31,552 nt of DNA from Branchiostoma floridae (Eukaryota; Chordata; Leptocardii; Amphioxiformes; Branchiostomatidae): NCBI RefSeq assembly GCF_000003815.2, contig NC_049979.1:29151239-29182790 (forward strand), given 5' to 3'. The translations under genes were made by a program, and so were the position numbers. Below are positions 9,264-20,802 of the stretch, one piece after another. Position 1 is the stretch's first letter. Each line of letters opens with the position of its first letter. The notes under the pieces were generated by a model. It was not told the origin of the DNA and ran no database searches. It was given only the letters and a program-made list of their open reading frames with translations.

Positions 9264-10653
9264 CAGTCGAACCGCAGAGCTCTATGCGCATCCGTTCTGC
9301 GCAGCCTTCTCTACGACAGGTCATAAGCCGGAACGCAGTTCGTCCTGGTTTGACCCCGCTGCATGCGTATAAACAACTGCCTGTTGTGCAACAAAAAGAC
9401 CTCAAACCTACATAATGTTTATACTTTTTCACATCTACAGGACTTTCCCAGCACAGCCATGTGGATATTTATTGCATTGCAAACGTTCAGCCAAAGTTGT
9501 GGCCCCTCAAAAAAAAAGCAGTTTTCGGTCTGTGTATTTGTGATTATCTTTTCTCCAGTTGGCCGGGACACAATCAGTTTTGTCCACAGTCGGACAGTCC
9601 AGTTCCTCACCTTTACATTGATACCAAACTTGAAGGGTAAATTTTAGGAGAAACGGTTTTGCCCCACAAAAAAACTACAGCCATGTCAAATTCCCCGGCG
9701 TCTTTTTTCGAATGAGAAACCGCACACACTGATCTTTCACTATGCTTTACAAAACTCAGCCATGATGTTTTGACATCATTACGCTTGCACATGAATCCTA
9801 CTTATTCTGGCTTCTGGATAATGTTAGTTTTATTTTGGTGGGTTTCCCGAAATCTATTTGCGACGGCAAGACTTGTGCCGTTAGTTATATCAACTTTTCC
9901 AAATGCTATCTGAACTTGCAATATTAGGCCTGACCCTCGCGGCACGAACATGGAACGTACCGGCTGGGTTCCACCGTTCGAACCCAGGTTCGGACCAGGA
10001 GTTCGAAACAGATTGACTCAAAATATGATGAATCTTAAAAACTCTTACTTTGTACTAAAACTCTGTGTCTATGTGTGTTTGATTATCACCATGCCACTTA
10101 TTATATTGCATGTGACAGCCGCACCCATTCAGATTCTTGTACCAAAAAATGCGATTTGTGACACAATGCGAAATGTCTAAAAATTGGGTCCGTCCGCAGG
10201 ATAGTGTGCTTGGGTAGCTACAACCAGACTGAAACTTCACCACTGTGATTTGCGCATGTTCGCAGTTAATTTGGGGGCAAAACCGTTTCTCCTAAAATTT
10301 ACCCTTCAAGTTTGGTATCAATGTAAAGGTGAGGAAGTGGACTGTCCGACTGTGGACAAAACTGATTGTGTCCCGGACAACTGGAGAAAAGATAATCACA
10401 AATACACAGACCGAAAACTGCTTTTTTTGAGGGGCCACAACGTTGGCTGATCTTTTGCAATGCAATAAATATCCACTTGGCTGTGCTGGGCAAATCATGT
10501 AGATACGAAAAAGTATAAACATTATGTATATCTAAGGTGTCTTTGTTGCAAAACAAGCTGTTGTTTACACCCATGCAGCGGGGTCAGTCCGTGACCCGGC
10601 GTAAGCCGTATTTCAGAGAATAACGCGTTCTACGGTGACCTGCGGTTCGACTG
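9264..10653. mobile_element. 1.39-kb element with about 400-bp inverted arms
   Basis: The left arm (9264 to about 9662) and right arm (about 10270-10653) are inverted copies. Both ends are CAGTCGAACCGCAG, and both arms contain GACCCCGCTGCATG, GTTTATACTTTTTC, AAATATCCA, AAAGCAGTTTTCGGTCTGTG, GATTATCTTTTCTCCAGTTG and TTGAAGGGTAAATTTTAGGA in matching order. GAAA flanks both ends (9260-9263 and 10654-10657). The spacer of about 600 bp is unique. Mirrored small open frames in the two arms (for example 9363-9647 plus and 10292-10522 minus) are by-products of the inversion. No transposase was seen. Confidence 0.8.
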
Positions 10654-11910
10654 GAAATACGAAGGGAATTCTTATCAAACATTTTGACAATGTCTTTGAA
10701 GATTTCATGGTATGAAAACTCCACCCACACAGGTCTGATCACCATCACCCTATTAAAGCTTATTTTTCTAACCACTTTAACTGATTTTCAAATGGACGTT
10801 GACCTGAAAGTAACGACCCCAATGATTTGAAACATAGTGGATATTGGGACTAGGGGAGGTGAGGTGAAGATATTGATTGAAGATTTTTACTACAATTTAT
10901 AATTATGCCCCAAAATTTGAGTTCTGACCCTTATTTCTTGGTTAGGCTAAGAACTTAATGGTTTCTCCTGGTTTTATGTAATTCTATGTCTCAACATTGC
11001 CATTCTGGGACATCTTTCCAATTTATCTCATGCTAGTTGTTTGTTTGGTTTGTTTGTTTATTTGCTTGTTTGTCTCTCTTTGTGTCACATTATCTATGAC
11101 CTAAGCTCACAGTAACACACCACACCATATGTCTAAAACCATGTGCACACCCTTAGAGTCTATCGCCAAATTCATGTTCCTAGAAAACTTCCCCTTACCC
11201 AAAAATCAATAAATGATTGAGGAGAACTCAATATGACAAAAAGCTGTATGTAGAAAACCTAAAGCCTAATATTAGAATATATGTGTAGTAGTACATTCCG
11301 GTAGGTGGGGTAGTTTATAAAGTCAATACCCTGTGGATTTCTAGTGCTTTATTGCGCCTATGAGCTGTTAAGTCCCCATCTGGTCCAGTATAGTCCTGGG
11401 ACCCAGTGATCAATGGTGGGCTTTCATCTGGACCTCCCCTGTAGACACATTGTGATTACATCAGCACATTCCAATTGCCGTTCGGATAGATCTGTCGTAT
11501 AATAACACTGTCGCAACGTAGGTATTTGTGCCAGGATCAATCACTGAATCAGTTATACCAGCTAAACTTTGTTTCATCTCCTATCAGAATCTTGCACATT
11601 TGGCGCTGGCGCTTATCAGATCCTTACCTACCGACAGGCATATTCATCTTCACTACAACCTCTTGGTTTGAGTATATTTTCAATAATGCAAAATCCTATT
11701 TTGCTGATCTTTTTGTAATCCCTCCCCTTAAGGGACCTTAACAAATGTACATATGTGCAGCTGTTGGTGATACATCATAGTTTCTAGTTGTGAAAATATG
11801 CCCACTAAAAGAATTACCATTTTTTTCTCAATTTGGAGGTATTTGACTAATGATTTATATTTTGTTCAACCCAATGCAGATTTGTCAGACTTAGTCCCAA
11901 CAATAAGTTA
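10654..11910. other. Non-coding stretch with a TTTG microsatellite
   Basis: No exons or transposon ends were recognised. Imperfect TTTG repeats occupy about 11037-11075. The small plus-strand frame at 11526-11741 has no supporting signals. Confidence 0.4.
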
Positions 11911-12290
11911 GGCCATGTGATTTGTTTATTGTGAATGACATCTGCGCGTGCATCAATTTTCATCCTTTAAAAAAAAAAATTGACCATACCGTCACTACAA
12001 TCGTTCAAAACAGCCGAAAAATAAGGAAATATATGACGTGAATTGCAAAATCATACTCAAAATTTGATCCAATTTACTAAATACATGTTGTATTATAAAA
12101 TGCCAACGTCAAGAGGATGTGAAAGAACAAAAATTAAGAAAAAAAAATCTTGTTTGGTACCCTTGTGTGTTCAGTCATTTGCTTGTCCGTTCTGAACACT
12201 TTTTTTGGCTGAACTTTTTTTATTGACACGCTTGCAACACATCTGGGGTGCACAAATGGATGCCATCCACATAATCAAATCAACATGGCC
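11911..12290 (+). mobile_element. GGCCA-ended MITE, copy A
   Basis: The left end GGCCATGTGATTTGTTTATT and the reverse complement of the right end (GGCCATGTTGATTTGATTAT, then GTGGATGGCATCC) match the ends of copies at 26379 and 27648. The interior shares GTGTTCAGTCATTTG with the third copy and TTTAAAAAAA...TTGACCATA with the second. It is about 380 bp with no coding capacity, and the target duplication is unclear. Confidence 0.65.
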
Positions 12291-12935
12291 ATGGAAAATG
12301 CATGTCTTGAAATGATGTTTCTTTACATTCCCATACTAGGATTTAGGAAGTAGTGCGTGATTTACACACTGATCACAAGGCAGGTTTCGAGAGAGAAAAT
12401 CCCCAGCCTTGAGGCAGGCTTACAGTAATGGCAGGAAGAAGTCAATGGAGACTCCCTAAATCACCTGTACATTGCTTCAAATTATCATTATCACAGCATC
12501 CTTCCGTCTCTACTAACTCTGAAATGTTCAACTCATCAAAAGAGATTTTGCTAAGCCTTTGATTTTGAAGCCATCGGCTGCTACTCTGCAATTTTTTCCA
12601 TTAGCCAAGGACATATAGAAAGGCTTTTAGTTCTCTTCAGGCTGTGCAAGGGCATATTGAATGTCCTTGGTATATGCAACCGATAGCTGATGGCTTGAAT
12701 TGTAAATACCTGCACGAAATAGACAAAAATGTATGAATATAAAGTTTACCTGCAGTTGTCAGGCTTCATTGCTTTCATTGTGTTTTATTTTGTTGCTGTC
12801 ATAATTTCAATCCAAAAATGCATTGTCCTGAAAGCTTTTTTGACATCATTTGCATATTAAAAGAAAATGCCACAATACATGTATCTTCATGAAGACGGCT
12901 ATTTGCAGGACATGTAACTAAAGAGGACTTCATGA
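12291..12935. other. Non-coding, contains an imperfect stem-loop
   Basis: Segments 12564-12620 and 12650-12699 are imperfect inverted copies (GAAGCCATCGGCTG against CAGCTGATGGCTT-type words, and CCAAGGACATATA against TATACCAAGGACAT on the reverse strand). It may be a short foldback element. Nothing else was seen. Confidence 0.4.
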
Positions 12936-13152
12936 ATGCTAGTTCACCTTTATCCGTGGGCTAATCTAATACTATATATTAATTCATTGTTTAAAAAAGG
13001 GGCGTTTACTCATATTAAGTCAACGGATGGTGTTTTCAAACTACAATATCTTGAAACTTTTGTGATTTTGAAACCACAGTCTGTTGACTTGACATCCCAG
13101 TACCATGTTTTGAAAGCAATAGATTACCGTTTGGATAAAGGTGAACTAGCGT
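12936..13152. mobile_element. Foldback MITE, copy 1
   Basis: The ends AATGCTAGTTCACCTTTATC and GGATAAAGGTGAACTAGCGT are inverted repeats. The right flank is TA, and the left TA appears mutated to GA. The whole 217 bp pairs as one long hairpin with a turn near 13040. The open frame across it (12936-13214) is an artefact of the element. Confidence 0.8.
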
Positions 13153-14569
13153 TACATTTAGATTATGCTAGCATGAGACTGCTTCACATATCCTTTGCAT
13201 CAATGTACATGTAATGAGACAAAATTATTTGGGGGAAGGTATGAGGTCATGGAACTCTAGATTAGCACAGACTGATATGTAGGTCTCCCAAGTGAAGCAT
13301 AGAATCATCATGGTATCAAAATACCTGATCAGGTTTACGATGTGATACATGTGTAATGTACCAATGAGGTCACACAACAGCTGCTACCAATATAAAATGG
13401 GAAATTAGGTAATGATCCCACAAAAGAGGCTGTCTAATCAATACATACTAACTGATACAAAATAGTGGCATGAGTTGACACATTTTGGCTCAGATATCAT
13501 TGGCTAATAAATTATATCAGCACCGCTAGGAGCTGCAGTAACATGATCTCTTTTTCTACCACTGTCAATCAAAGTATAAAGTAGCTGTAGAAAGATGGCC
13601 ATTGGTCAGGAGAAGGTGTTTTCAAAGAAGAGTTCATTTATATCAATCAAGCTAGTTAAAAAATGACACATTTTTGGATTAGGCCAAAGCATATAAATTC
13701 TATGAATGACATCAGTTTGCACATTGATTAAGGCCTGATATCAGGGGAAAAACAAGAAATTCTATTCTCTCCAAAGATGGATAACATGATGAGGGAATGA
13801 CAAAAATGTATGTCGCATATGCATGGTCACCTTAGTATGTGTACTTGAAGAAGTGACACTAGTGAGGTTGAGCCATAAATGAAGTTGCAAGAGTCAGACT
13901 AAATCTGTTGTAAGATTTAATATTCAACAGTTGTACAAAACACTAGAGTTGGAGACTTCAGTATTATGTTGTTGCATGCCAACTAAAACTCAAGGGTACC
14001 ATACTACCGCTTGTCACGTTGTGCACTTCCTAGATACTGGGATGAATATAAAACACTTATTGGCTGTGATAGCATCAATGGTCTATGTTTCGAAAATTTG
14101 GCATATTGTTTTGTAGTCTAATCTTGTGTTTTTTCCTCTCAAGTAGATTCATAAAATGTACCTGCTGTGGCCTTACACACAACAGTTACTAAGGGATAAC
14201 ATATGGATGTTGTAGATTTGTCAGGGAGACATTGTTGGGCCAACAGAATGATGAAAGGTTAATGGAAGACTGCAGGAAGTGGTCCATTATTGTTCCAGTT
14301 ACTGTAGTAGCTGTGATTAATTAACTCCCATTGGCCAGGAAGTGGTCTATTATCAGGTAATCAGTGAAAGGATTGTGATGATTACTTTCCCTCCCACCTA
14401 CTCAAGGGCAAGGTGTGAAATTTTCCCATGAGACCCCAGGGGTGGTCCTGGGATTCAAGAAAAGAATTCAAATAGGACTTTCAAAGTAACGTAAATGATT
14501 TTATAAAATTGCTACTGACATATAGTCTAGTTGATAACATAGCAAAAACCCCAGCCCATAGCTGTATGG
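13153..14569. other. Non-coding stretch, no features recognised
   Basis: About 1.4 kb. A short direct repeat AGGAAGTGGTCYATTAT occurs at about 14274 and 14338. A 61-codon frame at 13931-14116 has no supporting signals. Confidence 0.4.
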
Positions 14570-14576
14570 TTATATA

Positions 14577-14792
14577 TAACTCTCATAATTCCACCAGGTG
14601 TCTGATAATGCTGCCACAAAAAAAGTTATAGAGGCCTTCCCAAGATTGTCTTGAACACTATACTAGAGTTGTGTATACCTCTGGATTACTGATTCTGCAT
14701 TCAATTTGGTTCATACCTTTAAATCGCAGTTTAGATTCATGCATTTTTCTCATGTGGCAGTATGGCATCCAGTATAGAATTATGAGGGTTGA
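14577..14792. repeat. Inverted repeat, about 215 bp
   Basis: The left arm 14577-14620 (ACTCTCATAATTC ... TGCTGCCACA) is repeated in reverse at 14752-14792 (TGTGGCAGTATGGCATCC ... GAATTATGAGGGTT). This may be a degraded foldback MITE. No target duplication was assigned. Confidence 0.5.
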
Positions 14793-16661
14793 TGTATTTC
14801 TTTAAATTAGTATGACTGGACTGTACAGCTTGAATTAAGGAAGGAAAATCCAAACCGCATGGTCATGATATAGGGATCTATATATTTCTACAAATTTTAT
14901 CTAAACATATCTGCTTCTCAAATTATATGATAAATGTGTTGACTTTGTCCAATTTATTTTGCGGTTAAATCTACCCAAGTTTGTATTGTCCCTGTAGTGA
15001 CAAAGAAACTGACAACATACTAGGTTTGTGTCTTCTGTATGTTGTTATCTGCCTACTTCTATGTGTGAAAGGCTTTCAAGCTGCCAAAATCCTGACACGA
15101 AGCCTAAACTTAATGTAGATGTGCATGTGTGAAGTGACCTATGATAAGTGTACCGCCTGTGAATTTTTCATCAATTCATGCAAATCCTCCACCATAAATT
15201 GCATTGTTTCTTTGCTAAAAGCCTTTCTCTTCTAGAAAATCTAGCCTGCAAAAAGACTAATCTGCTGAGTTATGTGTTACAGCTCTTTACCTGTCTTATT
15301 TGTGCCAAAATGCCTTCAGAATGCCTTCAGAGAAAGACAGTAAGCATTTTCCCTCAGGGTGTCTATGAATATTTTACTCTTAGACATGCCCTGGTTGCAC
15401 TCGAATCTTACAAATTTGGAATAAAGTAACGTTGTCAGCATCTAGTACATAGCGCGATTTGGATATTGCAAATCCGACTATCTTACCTGAAACATTTGTC
15501 AGGTAAAGTGGGTTGGTGTAAGCCCAGAAGACCCAGTTTTCACCACAGCTGGTCATCTTTGAAATATAAACAAGGGTGTCCTTCTGTCTCAGGTTAGTTA
15601 GTAATTGTGAACTACTGTGATGTTACAAGCGAACGTAGCTGGTGTCTTCTTTGCTGTGCTATGACTCTGACCTGTATCGATACACGCAAGTACTCCTGCG
15701 TAGCGTGCTACGCCACGATCATACTGTATTTCGTACGGAATATTCCATAGGTCTCAGCGGACGCCATGATGATCTAATCCTGTAAGAATGTGATTCGTAC
15801 ATGGATGCATTCCTTCAGCCAATTATAACCACGCCTTTCACTGGCTGGAGACAAAAGGTGTACATATTAGCCCCCCAGTAGGTCAGACTAAGCCTCAGGT
15901 GTTCTGATAGACTTGTTCTCAGTTCTACAACTCTTGACACGAGCTGATCCCCTTATTGTTGTGTTTTCCTCTAAATTACAAACATGGTTGAGCCGCTGAA
16001 AGGCATCTGTTTGATCAGAAATGACATGTTTAATCTTACTATAGATCTAGTTTAAAGTTCATCATACCGGTAGTTGTCAACATACCCAGATGATTTGAAA
16101 CCACCCCCAGGAGCTACAACACTGTCACTGACAATCAAAATGTTTGATGTCAAACAAGATAAATCGCAGGAGTGACAAGTGAGGTCAAATGTTAATCAAG
16201 ATAATCCAATACAAGTCAAAGGCAAGCCTGTATCATGATGTTATGCACCGATTTGTGGTGAAATGATCAACAAAGGTGGCAGATAATACTAAATCTATTA
16301 TTCATAAGAACAGTGGGACTGGATTGGTCACGACATACACATGATAAGGGTTTGATGAGATTAGAGTAAGTGTGCTTTTAGATAATCTATAGTCCCATTT
16401 GACAGAGAGCTCACGAAAGCTACATGTAGCCTGATGTCATTTACAGTGTTCTCACAGGCACTACATGGCACATGAATGCCAAACAGGCTCCACTTGCATT
16501 AAAAGTTCTCAGCTCTGACCTTGTCTATCTTGTTACCATTAATGGCCAAGGATGAATACAAAATAGAACATATAGGTCCATTGTGTCTCCGATCACAGCC
16601 CTGAAGAAATTAAGATTAGTAGGTAACCATTTTTTTTCTCTTTTTTTTTTTAGATTTCGAC
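14793..16661. other. Mostly non-coding; contains CpG-dense patch and candidate exon
   Basis: The 83-codon plus frame at 15178-15429 has no splice signals. From about 15610 to 15775 CG dinucleotides are clearly denser than in the flanks, and the short hairpin CGTAGCGTGCTACG lies at about 15698. A candidate minus-strand exon there is listed separately. Confidence 0.4.
15737..15779 (-). CDS. Candidate first coding exon of the PDZ gene (hypothesis)
   Basis: On the minus strand cacattcttacag is a good acceptor (AG at 15780-15781), followed by 12 bases and ATGGCG in strong initiation context (A at -3, G at +4). The reading is MASAETYGIF plus one base at donor gtacga (15731-15736). A second donor, gtatga at 15719-15724, also leaves phase 1 and would end the exon at 15725. 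Both fit the phase-1 entry of the exon at 3830. The frame stops soon after if unspliced. Both donors are weak matches, so this remains a candidate. The intron to 3830 would be about 11.9 kb. Confidence 0.3.
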
Positions 16662-17003
16662 CAGGGCTCTAGCCAGCTCGAAATGTCTTTCCGTCAGCCA
16701 ATTCCCGTTGGCATGAAAACCGCAAAAATTAAGTTAGAAAGACGGAAATGAGACCTTGAAAAACGGGGTTTTAATGAGATTATTGTATGCGAAAGGGCGC
16801 CGACACACATTATCAACAATCATAACAATAGCAAGACAAACAGTGTGTGGCTTTTACGGCCATGGACAGCGTCCCTAAGCCGCCTGTAGCTTCCACCAAG
16901 AATTTTTGTCCGTCAAGGTTGACGGATTGGTTTAAAAAATTTTCTGTCACATGCAGCAAATTTCCGTCAATTGACGGAAAAACGGACGCTGGCTAGAGCC
17001 CTG
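16662..17003. mobile_element. hAT MITE with perfect 8-bp target duplication
   Basis: The ends CAGGGCTCTAGCCAGC (16662-16677) and its exact reverse complement (16988-17003) are flanked by ATTTCGAC at 16654-16661 and 17004-17011. An 8-bp duplication and CAGGG termini are hallmarks of hAT. Subterminal words TTTCCGTCA and TGACGGAAA are inverted too. At 342 bp it has no transposase, so it is non-autonomous. Confidence 0.92.
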
Positions 17004-17011
17004 ATTTCGAC

Positions 17012-18249
17012 CCTTTTTGTTCTAAATTTTGCCGAAAGCTATTTCTACAACATTGTAAACTTTCAATGATTCTGGCAAAATAATGAATTATGATATCATG
17101 CATTATGATATTCTGATTTCAAGCCAAACTGTAATACCTTGTGTATAGGAGAAAGAAAATTAGACTATGAAATGCTCCGAACAGTCCTGGCCTTACCCTA
17201 TGGCTATCATAAGTAATGGAAAAAAGCAATGCTTCTGACTCAGAGGCATTTCTGTAATGGCAGTATTACTTACTAATATCCTAAGCTAAAATAAAATGGA
17301 ACATCTTTACAATAACATTACCTCTAGCCAGTCCCAGCCTAAGCTCATATGATGAGATAGCCCTCAAGTGGGTAATATACCAGGTCCTGTTTCCCTCATT
17401 CAAAGAACACATGCATGACTAATGTGTCTGCAAGGCATGTCTTATTACCTACCCACAGCTTACTTCAATATACTTCTATCCATTCATCCATAATATTCCC
17501 ATTATCACATTCTGACTGCAGGAGGTCTCTGCTATTTCTCGGAAAAGTCTTTAGTAAGCAAGACTCTGTGTGTTATGGGCGTTGCAGCTTAACTTTAGAT
17601 CAAGGAAAAACTAGAAACTTACTTTTGTTTGCCGTCAGTGGGTATAAAGAATTTGAACTAGGAACTTTGTCAAAAGAAGATGAGACTATCAAATTAGTGT
17701 AAAAGTCCAGAAGGGGGTGTTACGTTCCAAATGATAATTCTAGACAGCAAAAGAATAAAATGCATACTACTTCACAGTACAAAATTTATGTACAAGGTAA
17801 TATAAGGTACCCTCTAGTTCTGAGTGCATCAAAAAGCATTCAGCAAACTCTCCCAAGTACCCACTAATTGAGTTATAAGCAATGTCTGAGCCTATGGCTG
17901 AATGCAGTATGCATGACAAGGCCGGGGTAATACAAAAAAACTGTCTTGTTATGCCTAGTTTGATATCACATCAACAATGATGTGCTCATAATAATTGCTC
18001 CTCATTTATGCCAAAAATATTCATGATAAAGGAAGCATCTGATGAATGGTAGGGTCTACAAAAGGTTAGTGAGTACATGTATCATATTGTTTTACAAAAC
18101 ACACATCGTGCAGTGGAATTGTCAAAAAAGTTGTCGTATTCATCGACATTATTATTTGACATTATCATGTTTTTGACACATAATCTATTGGAAAATGATA
18201 AGCCTTTCAATTTGGAGTTTAACATTCTTTAATTATTGGAGAAGCCAAG
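17012..18249. other. Non-coding stretch
   Basis: No exon, RNA gene or transposon ends were seen. The 95-codon plus frame at 17415-17702 lacks domain features or codon bias. Confidence 0.4.
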
Positions 18250-18251
18250 TA

Positions 18252-18465
18252 ACGCTAGTTCACCTTTATCCGCAGGGTAACCTAATTCGTTGTGTTTACC
18301 AACACGGTATTAAGTGATATCAACTGGACCGACGATGGTTTCAAGTAGTAAATATGTTCAACATATTGTAGTTTAAAACTATTGTCCGTCGACTTCATAC
18401 CCCTAAGTACCAATTTCTAAAAGGAACGGATATAGGTTACTCCGCGGATAAAGGTGAACTAGCGT
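18252..18465. mobile_element. Foldback MITE, copy 2
   Basis: The ends ACGCTAGTTCACCTTTATCC and GGATAAAGGTGAACTAGCGT are flanked by TA at 18250-18251 and 18466-18467. Inner inverted pairs include GGTAACCTAAT/ATAGGTTAC and ACTTCATACCCCTAAGTACC against its partner. At 214 bp the whole element is a near-palindrome. Confidence 0.85.
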
Positions 18466-18467
18466 TA

Positions 18468-19858
18468 CATGAGTCTTTAAAGTATTCTGCAGAATCATTA
18501 TCATGTACATGACATTGTGTGCTACATGTAACGTTACATTGCTATTAGTCGCCTCTTTTGTTTGAAATGTGAACACTTTTCCCGGGTAACCCACATGAGT
18601 GATAGGGCATTAACTGCTCTCAGTCATGACTGGTCAAATATCCAACATGTAGTATGCATCAGCTACCATCTGTTAGAATATTGGTGGCTCGAGGGGAGGG
18701 GGCAGATGCAGAGACTAAAATATTCTCAATCGGTCAATTGGTTATCCAGTGACCATTATCTGCCTGACTCGCCAACAGCAATCATAAAATGCTTGGGTTG
18801 AAACCCAGATTTGACTGTCTGCGCTCATAAATATATCTGCAGACCAAGATCAATATTGGAGAGCGAGTGATCCATTGGGGCGCAAACGGGTCGGAATTGA
18901 TTTCGGTCTGTACACCGCGGCCTACGTTGTTGAATCCCACAGTAGCATGCCTCTTGGGGTCAGCGCAAAGAGTGCACAAGCTACGCTGTTATGTGGCGTT
19001 TCGTCGCAGGTGCATTAATTCTCCATAACATTATTAGCTCACTCTACCTGTTAGTAATGGGTTCCCGATAATTGTGGGCCTTTGTTGTTGCGGGCCCGAC
19101 ACGGCAGTGCTGATAAATCAGAACGTGTTATCCCTGACGTTTTATCGATAATATCTGGTAGGGCACAGCAGAACATACCGTTGCAGGGTACTGGGATTTG
19201 GATAGTTCAAACCAACCAATTCAATATGATTCAAATGTATGTCTGGCAAAATAACGACAACTAAGGCAATGCAGACAATTGTGTATTTTTCTAAAAGATT
19301 GTCTATTGACTTGATTTATCGCCTTATTGTCGTGTCTTCATAGAAAGGTCAGACTAAGAGCAGCCAAGATTATTCTGGTTCACTAGTTTGACCCTCCAGC
19401 GCAGTACAAAACAAAGCTGAGATTTTAGACAAAAATAGTCAAATTCTTCTACCATAACAGGTGAATGGTGGTCCATATGTCACCTAACAATGATTTAGAG
19501 GGAAGAATACTGGTTTTCAGGGCTTTAATTGCACCTCTAAGCAAGTAACCTACAACAATTCCCCAAGGAATTTTTAAATGAAAGAATGCTAATTGATTAA
19601 TTGATGTATGTTAAACTCTGTGTTACATCCGCCATCTATGCGACACCATATCACATCCTACGCTTTATCATGAAAGCTTATCACATTTAATTAAATGATA
19701 TTTCATAATGGTTTGATTAAATTGATATTTCATAACAGATCAGATCAGAAGTGACAAGAAAATACTGAAACTTAAGATTTGCACATGGATGACTAATGTA
19801 AGGGTAAAGCCCAACCAGCCAAATCTTTAATACACTATACAACAGTTACTATACCAAT
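18468..19858. other. Non-coding, with CpG-dense patch at about 18825-19150
   Basis: About 20 CG dinucleotides fall in roughly 330 bp, well above the surrounding sequence. Binding-site-like words occur (CCTTTGTTGTTG of the SOX type; GATAAATC). It could be a regulatory region or a 5' exon, but no gene structure was resolved. Small frames on both strands are unsupported. Confidence 0.35.
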
Positions 19859-19860
19859 TA

Positions 19861-20079
19861 ATGCTAGTTCACCTTAGTTTATCCGTGGGGTAACCTGTAT
19901 CCGTTGTTTTTAAAAACAGCACACTTAGGGATATCAAGTTGACTGATGGTTATTTCAAATTGTAATATTTTCAAAATATAGCAGTTTTAACTCACATTTC
20001 GTCGGCATGATAGCCCTAAATACCCTGCTTTTGAAAACAATAGAAATAGGTTACCCCACGGATTAAGGTGAATTAACGT
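19861..20079. mobile_element. Foldback MITE, copy 3
   Basis: The ends ATGCTAGTTCACCTTAGTTT and GATTAAGGTGAATTAACGT are flanked by TA at 19859-19860 and 20080-20081. The inner pair GGGGTAACCT / AGGTTACCCC is intact. It is more diverged than the other copies, with a 4-base insertion in the left TIR. Confidence 0.82.
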
Positions 20080-20329
20080 TACATCCATATTTTCACACCT
20101 GTCATATTCAAGTCCACATGAGTTGCGTATTGACATATTTTGATGACATTTGTGGGGGAAAAACTTATCTACTTTGACTCATTGTGCAGCCTTGGTTTCT
20201 AACCTGGAAAAAAACTTTACCCAACCCAAAGTAATGTCAGTACAGAACTCATATGGACTTCAATATGGGCATAAACTAACTAAGTATTCTTATGAAACAT
20301 TCCAAACACGTAGCATGGAGAACTTTTGA

Positions 20330-20554
20330 TTGCCCTGCCTGTACCGTGGTGTCTCATTAATACTGGAAAGCAGCCCTGGAGAATTCATCCACATAAAAGA
20401 CGTGTCATCTCATAAAGTTTATGCTGCGTATGAAATTGTACCGGGAGACATTTTGATATCTTCAAAACACCTTAAGATGGTTCGACAGCATCCTGGAGTT
20501 AGGCTGAAGAAAAAAAATGCTGCATTTCCAGTTACTGACCCTATGCTGAGTTAG
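20330..20554 (+). other. Unassigned 74-codon open frame
   Basis: The frame starts after a TGA with no ATG near its start. The translation includes RGVSLILESS, GEFIHIKDV and EIVPGDILISS, a hydrophobic pattern faintly like a PDZ strand-helix-GD turn. No acceptor site or neighbouring exon supports it. It may be a remnant of a mobile-element gene or chance. It is kept because it is compositionally more protein-like than its neighbours. Confidence 0.15.
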
Positions 20555-20802
20555 TTAACCCTAGAAAAAACCTCAGCCGACCTAAGCCTTCTTTTTGGGC
20601 TGGCCGCTGGCATGGGACATAGAATTATTGATCTGAAATCTTAATGGTAAAATTCAAAACAGATTTTCTGTATATGATGGAGAGGGTGACCTTGGGTATG
20701 TGTGCCGATGGGATGATCGCTAGATCTAGGTTGATTTTTCGCTCGATGCTAGAAGACGACTGGGAGTATCTGATTGGCTGACAGCTGGTCAAGGCTTAGT
20801 TA

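Noticed and set aside
9363-9647. Frames mirrored in 10292-10574
   Set aside because: The similarity arises because both are arms of one inverted repeat, not a gene family.
12936-13214. 92-codon plus frame
   Set aside because: It spans a foldback MITE end to end.
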